Part shown: one piece after another, positions 61,038 through 64,000 of the stretch
Layout of the letters: each line of letters begins with the position of its first letter
How positions within the stretch are numbered: the first letter of the stretch is position 1
NCBI RefSeq assembly: GCF_001456025.1
Contig: NZ_LMTZ01000149.1
Location: 1-64,000, forward strand
Length of the DNA stretch: 64,000 nt
Source of the DNA: Mastigocoleus testarum BC008
GTDB lineage: Bacteria > Cyanobacteriota > Cyanobacteriia > Cyanobacteriales > Nostocaceae
Direction: 5' to 3'
Translations under genes and position numbers: made by a program
The notes under the pieces: generated by a model
What the model was told of the DNA's origin: nothing
Databases searched by the model: none
The model's input: the letters and a program-made list of their open reading frames with translations, nothing else

Positions 61038-61661
61038 TCAATCTTCATAATAAATACGACATTCTGGTGCATCTGGGTTTGCAGCACAGTATTCTTCAAA
61101 GGAAGCTTTGGTAGATATAATATTTTCAGCTTTTTGATGTATTGCTTGTGCTTGTAGTTCTTCAACTGCATCCCAAGCTGCAGTGCAGACCTTAGAACTA
61201 GCACCATAAATTGCACAAATAGTGCGAGCTTCTTCTACTGCTTTTTGAATTACTTCTTCAAACAAAATAGCTTTGGGACTATCAACAATATCATTTTTTG
61301 TAAGAATATCTGTAACTGAAATAATGCCTAGTAGTTCGCCTTGAACCACAGGTGCTGTGTGGATACCGGTATTAGCAAACATTTTAGCTACATATTCTAT
61401 ACCTAGGTCTGGGTTGATGATAATGCAGGGCTTAGACATAATTTCAAAGACCCTTACCTGTCTGGGGGATTTACCGTAAGCTGTTACCTTGTAGATAATA
61501 TCTGTTTCCGATACTATCCCATAAGCATCATATTCATGGCAGCGCTCGATAATCAAAGCTCGTATTCCATGATTCTTCATCAATGTAATTGCTTCTGCAA
61601 CAGTCGCTGAACCCTTTATCGTAACTACCTCCTTACTCATGATATCTTCGGCTTTCATCAT
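61038..61661 (-). CDS. CBS-pair / CP12 fusion protein
   Basis: A 207-residue protein. Residues 1-130 are two CBS motifs (MKAEDIMSKEVVTIKGSATV, AITLMKNHGIRALIIE, then FEIMSKPCIIINPD, TGIHTAPVVQGELLGIIS), which usually bind adenosine nucleotides. Residues about 140-207 are a CP12 domain with both cysteine pairs, C-x8-C (ICAIYGASSKVC) and C-x8-C (YCAANPDAPEC), and the conserved AWDAVEELQAQ. CP12 proteins bind GAPDH and phosphoribulokinase and shut down the Calvin cycle in the dark; CBS-CP12 fusions are known in cyanobacteria and are thought to sense energy state. ATG 61661 follows GGAGG at 8 nt, better than ATG 61658. Confidence 0.93.
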   Translation of the reverse strand: MMKAEDIMSKEVVTIKGSATVAEAITLMKNHGIRALIIERCHEYDAYGIVSETDIIYKVTAYGKSPRQVRVFEIMSKPCIIINPDLGIEYVAKMFANTGIHTAPVVQGELLGIISVTDILTKNDIVDSPKAILFEEVIQKAVEEARTICAIYGASSKVCTAAWDAVEELQAQAIHQKAENIISTKASFEEYCAANPDAPECRIYYED

Positions 61662-61753
61662 TGCTCTAGCCTCCGGTTCTTAAACTAATTTGGGGTAATG
61701 ATTAATTTGCTCAAGAAATTAGAACTTTTTTTGATTGATAATATTTAAGTATT

Positions 61754-61907
61754 TATAGTGCTATGTGCAAGTCAAAACATGTCTTTTAGATACGCTTTGC
61801 TAACAAAATATATCGCGTCTACGGTGGGGCGTTAGCATAGTAAAAGTTTATAAATCATAGCTTTTAGAATTTATAAATTTCTTAATCTTATTACATAGTG
61901 CGATATA
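61754..61907. mobile_element. MITE-like element, copy 2
   Basis: A 154-bp non-coding element with imperfect terminal inverted repeats TATAGTGCTATGTG (from 61754) and ACATAGTGCGATATA (61893-61907). It shares ends and the motif TTATAAATC...TTTTAGAATTTATAA with the copy at 23778-23892. It also contains a GATACGCTTTGCTAAC-like dispersed repeat. Confidence 0.6.
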
Positions 61908-62296
61908 ATTTGGAGCTTAAGATTGAAAGCTCAAAATTTGAAGTGTAAAAATTGAAAGTTTAGATTGAAAATTTAAATTTGAACTTAAAATTTACTGCTG
62001 CGATTGTGTAATTATTTTGAAATAACTATTTTTGAGATGATTTTGCCAGAATTTGAATAAAATTAACTAAAATTTATAAATTTTCACTATGAATTGAGCA
62101 GTTTGAAATATTTGTTTTGAAGTATGTGGGTTGGGGTTTTCTATTAAGTTCCCTCTAGCTGCAATATTTCTGTTTGAAGATCGCTAGAGAAGGCATAGAT
62201 AAACTCACTCAAATACTAACCACATTCATATGGTGAATAAATTAAGAATGATGACATCTATCTCAGGATTGGAGATGAAAGATAAAAAACTAAAAA
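61908..62296. other. Gap before tRNA-Ser
   Basis: About 390 nt of AT-rich sequence. Its first part has repeated ATTGAAAGTTTAGATTGAAAATTT-like units (about 61910-61995) as after hypB. No gene is seen. Confidence 0.5.
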
Positions 62297-62383
62297 CGGA
62301 GAGGGGGGGATTCGAACCCCCGTTGACGTTGCCGCCAAAACGCATTTCGAGTGCGCCGCATTCAACCGCTCTGCCACCTCTCC
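62297..62383 (-). tRNA. trnS: tRNA-Ser (anticodon CGA)
   Basis: On the reverse strand the molecule begins GGAGAGGTGGCAGAGCGG at 62383 and closes with CCTCTCC plus discriminator G at 62297. The anticodon loop reads CTCGAAA (anticodon CGA), a long variable arm follows (TTTTGGCGGCAACGTCAA) and the T-arm is GGGGGTTCGAATCCCCC. The 87-nt length and the extra arm fit tRNA-Ser. CCA is not encoded. Confidence 0.97.
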
Positions 62384-62641
62384 AGACAAGAAATATTTAA
62401 TTAAACCAGACCTAAGTCTAGAAGGAACTAAAAGTTCCGCATTCTATTCTAACAAGAGTATCACGAGTTGAGAATAACCAACATATTCTTTTTTCTAATT
62501 TGTTCCCTATCTATATCTAATGCTTAACAAGAGTTAATTTTATACTTGCACTTGGTAGCAAATTCTGTAACGAGAACAAGAAAAAGGGTATTTAAGCCTA
62601 AATTTAAGAAAAAATAGACAATTATCCAAAATAAACATGTA

Positions 62642-63544
62642 ATGCTTTTTCAGGACCTTAGAGACTATCAAATTCTATTCCTCACTTTGTTTTTAGTCTT
62701 GGGGATTGGGACAAGAGATTGGACTGTGCGACCGGAATTAATTTTAATCGCTATTGCAACTTGCCTAATAACCCAATTGATATTTAGTCGAGGAAATGAG
62801 TCCAAGGGTGATAACTCAAATACTTCTAACTCAAATTTTTCTAGCTCAAATTCTTCTAACTCAAATTTTTCTAGCTTAAGTCTTTCTAACCCACGTTTCT
62901 TCTTAAATTCTAATTTTTCCATCCGCAGCGCCTTAATTACTTCCCTAGGGTTAAGTTTGCTTTTGCGTGCTGACCATTGGACAACTATAGCTATAGCAGC
63001 ATTTAGTGCGATCGCTAGTAAGTTTATCTTTAAGGTAGGAAATAAGCATTTTTTTAATCCAGCTAATTTTGGCATCATTGCAGCACTGATATTAACCAAT
63101 GATGCTTGGGTATCCCCAGGACAGTGGGGGGAAGATTGGTGGTATGCAATGTTATTTCTCGGTGCTGGTGGAATGATTTTGCAAAAAGTTGGTCGCTGGG
63201 ATACTACAGCAGCTTTTTTGGGTGCTTATGCAGTTTTAGAGGGTATTCGTAATTTCTGGTTGGGTTGGACTTGGGATGTTTACTCACACCGTTTAATTAA
63301 CGGATCTTTATTACTGTTTGCTTTATTTATGGTGACCGATCCTCGTTCAATTCCTAATTCTCGTATCGGTAGGGTTCTTTGGGCGATCTGCATCGCCACA
63401 TTAACTTTTATTCTGAGGAATTATTTTTTGATGTCCACTGCTGTATTTTGGGCACTATTTTTACTTGCACCTTTAACAGTGCTGTTTGATGCTATCTGGT
63501 CTGCACAGCGATTCTCTTGGAATAATCAAGGAATTGGGGATTAG
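62642..63544 (+). CDS. RnfD/NqrB-like membrane protein
   Basis: A 300-residue membrane protein with about eight to nine helices. The NqrB/RnfD family signature is visible: HFFNPANFGIIAALIL (about residue 136), the LGAGGMILQKVGRWDTTAAFLGAY region and MVTDPRSIPNSRIGR (about 230). In full Rnf/Nqr complexes this subunit carries a covalent flavin, but no other rnf gene is seen here. Residues about 60-85 are an inserted Asn/Ser/Phe run encoded by 15-nt tandem units (TTCTAACTCAAATTT and variants, 62819-62900), placed in a loop. A DUF2330 gene follows at 63723 and may be its partner. Confidence 0.85.
   Translation: MLFQDLRDYQILFLTLFLVLGIGTRDWTVRPELILIAIATCLITQLIFSRGNESKGDNSNTSNSNFSSSNSSNSNFSSLSLSNPRFFLNSNFSIRSALITSLGLSLLLRADHWTTIAIAAFSAIASKFIFKVGNKHFFNPANFGIIAALILTNDAWVSPGQWGEDWWYAMLFLGAGGMILQKVGRWDTTAAFLGAYAVLEGIRNFWLGWTWDVYSHRLINGSLLLFALFMVTDPRSIPNSRIGRVLWAICIATLTFILRNYFLMSTAVFWALFLLAPLTVLFDAIWSAQRFSWNNQGIGD
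62815..62900 (+). repeat. 15-nt tandem repeat inside the RnfD-like gene
   Basis: About five units of TTCTAACTCAAATTT / TTCTAGCTCAAATTC / TTCTAGCTTAAGTCT in tandem encode a run of Ser-Asn-Ser-Asn-Phe and Ser-Ser-Ser-Asn-type peptides. The unit length is a multiple of three, so the frame is kept. Confidence 0.8.
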
Positions 63545-63722
63545 ATATTAGAGATTAGACATTAGAGATCGGAAAGTATTAATTTCCTTTTCTACATCTA
63601 TAAAAAATCAGCATTTGATGGAGTAGTAAAAAAGCAAAAGGGCTAACAAAATTAATCGAGAGTTGGGAATTTTATAAAAAGAAGTTTTTTCGTAAATATC
63701 AATCGAAAATTAAAAAATCAAA

Positions 63723-64000
63723 ATGATACTCTCAATAAAACAAATATTTCGGGTATTAATTTCATTAGTACTAAGTTTTGTCGTACTGCTTTACTTTACC
63801 CCTGCAGCCTGGGCTTTTTGTGGATTTTATGTTGCTAAAGCTGATAGCAAACTATATAACCAAGCTTCTCAGGTTGTGATTGCTCGTAAAGACAATCGCA
63901 CTGTGTTGACAATGGCAAATGATTATCAAGGTGACGTGAAAGACTTCGCCATGGTAGTTCCTGTTCCAACAGTGCTAAAAAAAGAACAAGTTAAAGTTGC
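63723..64000 (+). CDS. DUF2330 protein (partial, runs off the window)
   Basis: The frame from ATG 63723 stays open to the window end (92 codons visible). A signal peptide (residues about 1-34, FRVLISLVLSFVVLLYFTPAAWA) leads to FCGFYVAKADSKLYNQ and VVIARKDNRTVLTMAND, YQGDVKDFAMVVPVP, the start of DUF2330. Proteins of this family are secreted or membrane-bound and are often encoded beside the RnfD/NqrB-like membrane protein, as here. The function is unknown. Confidence 0.85.
   Translation, partial: MILSIKQIFRVLISLVLSFVVLLYFTPAAWAFCGFYVAKADSKLYNQASQVVIARKDNRTVLTMANDYQGDVKDFAMVVPVPTVLKKEQVKV

Overview
The window looks like chromosome of a filamentous, probably heterocystous, nitrogen-fixing cyanobacterium (Nostocales). 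Reasons seen in the sequence: plastocyanin (petE) and cytochrome c550 (psbV) side by side, tocopherol and cobalamin/siroheme genes, a CBS-CP12 fusion, many HIP1 octamers (GCGATCGC), abundant heptameric short tandem repeats in gaps (TTACTCA/TTACTTA, CTGACTT/CTGACTC, TTAATTG types), and a complete hydrogenase-maturation (hyp) operon with the accessory genes that are known upstream of hyp genes in heterocystous strains. The DNA is AT-rich and gene density is moderate, with long gaps.

Layout. 1-12.5 kb (+): extended hyp locus: TPR protein, two small membrane proteins, NifU-like scaffold, NHL-repeat protein, (a reverse-strand LprI-like lipoprotein inserted), hypF, hypC, hypD, a 4-oxalocrotonate-tautomerase-like protein, a decayed GNAT gene, hypE, hypA, hypB. 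13-19.4 kb: a polysaccharide deacetylase/phosphodiester glycosidase fusion, an unrecognised conserved protein, a CobA-HemD fusion and an alkyltransferase-like protein. 19.4-22.3 kb (-): a TPR protein, homogentisate phytyltransferase and tocopherol methyltransferase, separated by heptamer arrays. 22.4-28.3 kb: the potassium system ktrB ... ktrA, split by a small accessory pocket holding a cysteine-desulfurase stub, an XRE-HNH fusion, a TnpB stub and a probable DUF4007 stub, followed by an aspartoacylase. 28.4-32.8 kb (mostly -): double GNAT, NADAR protein, macrodomain protein, a small cyanobacterial protein, an HNH nuclease and a divergent ribbon-helix-helix protein. 33.5-36.3 kb: a GAF sensor kinase lacking its phospho-acceptor histidine, plus an SRPBCC protein. 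36.7 kb: tRNA-Glu. 37.4-43.4 kb: CPA antiporter, degenerate cytochrome b6 paralogue, lipase, cobI, TonB-like proline-rich protein. 43.6-49.2 kb (-): petE, psbV, two sugar ABC permeases, an S9 peptidase. 50-51 kb: era. 51-53.2 kb: 2.2 kb with no convincing gene. 53.2-60.9 kb: LabA-like NYN protein, a 19-residue RPIA-repeat protein, uvrB, lptA-lptB-lptF/G. 61-64 kb: CBS-CP12, tRNA-Ser, an RnfD/NqrB-like membrane protein and the start of a DUF2330 gene.

The best leads are: the accessory pocket at 23.8-26.2 kb (XRE-HNH protein with its own operators beside fragments that look like an eroded sulfur-modification or defence locus); the adjacent NADAR and macrodomain genes; the RPIA-repeat protein; the sensor kinase in which a HIP1 octamer lies over the H-box and the histidine is aspartate; the cytochrome b6 paralogue missing one haem ligand; in-frame repeat insertions in hypF and the RnfD-like gene; and a MITE-like element present in two copies. 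All family assignments come from reading motifs by eye; no database search was run.
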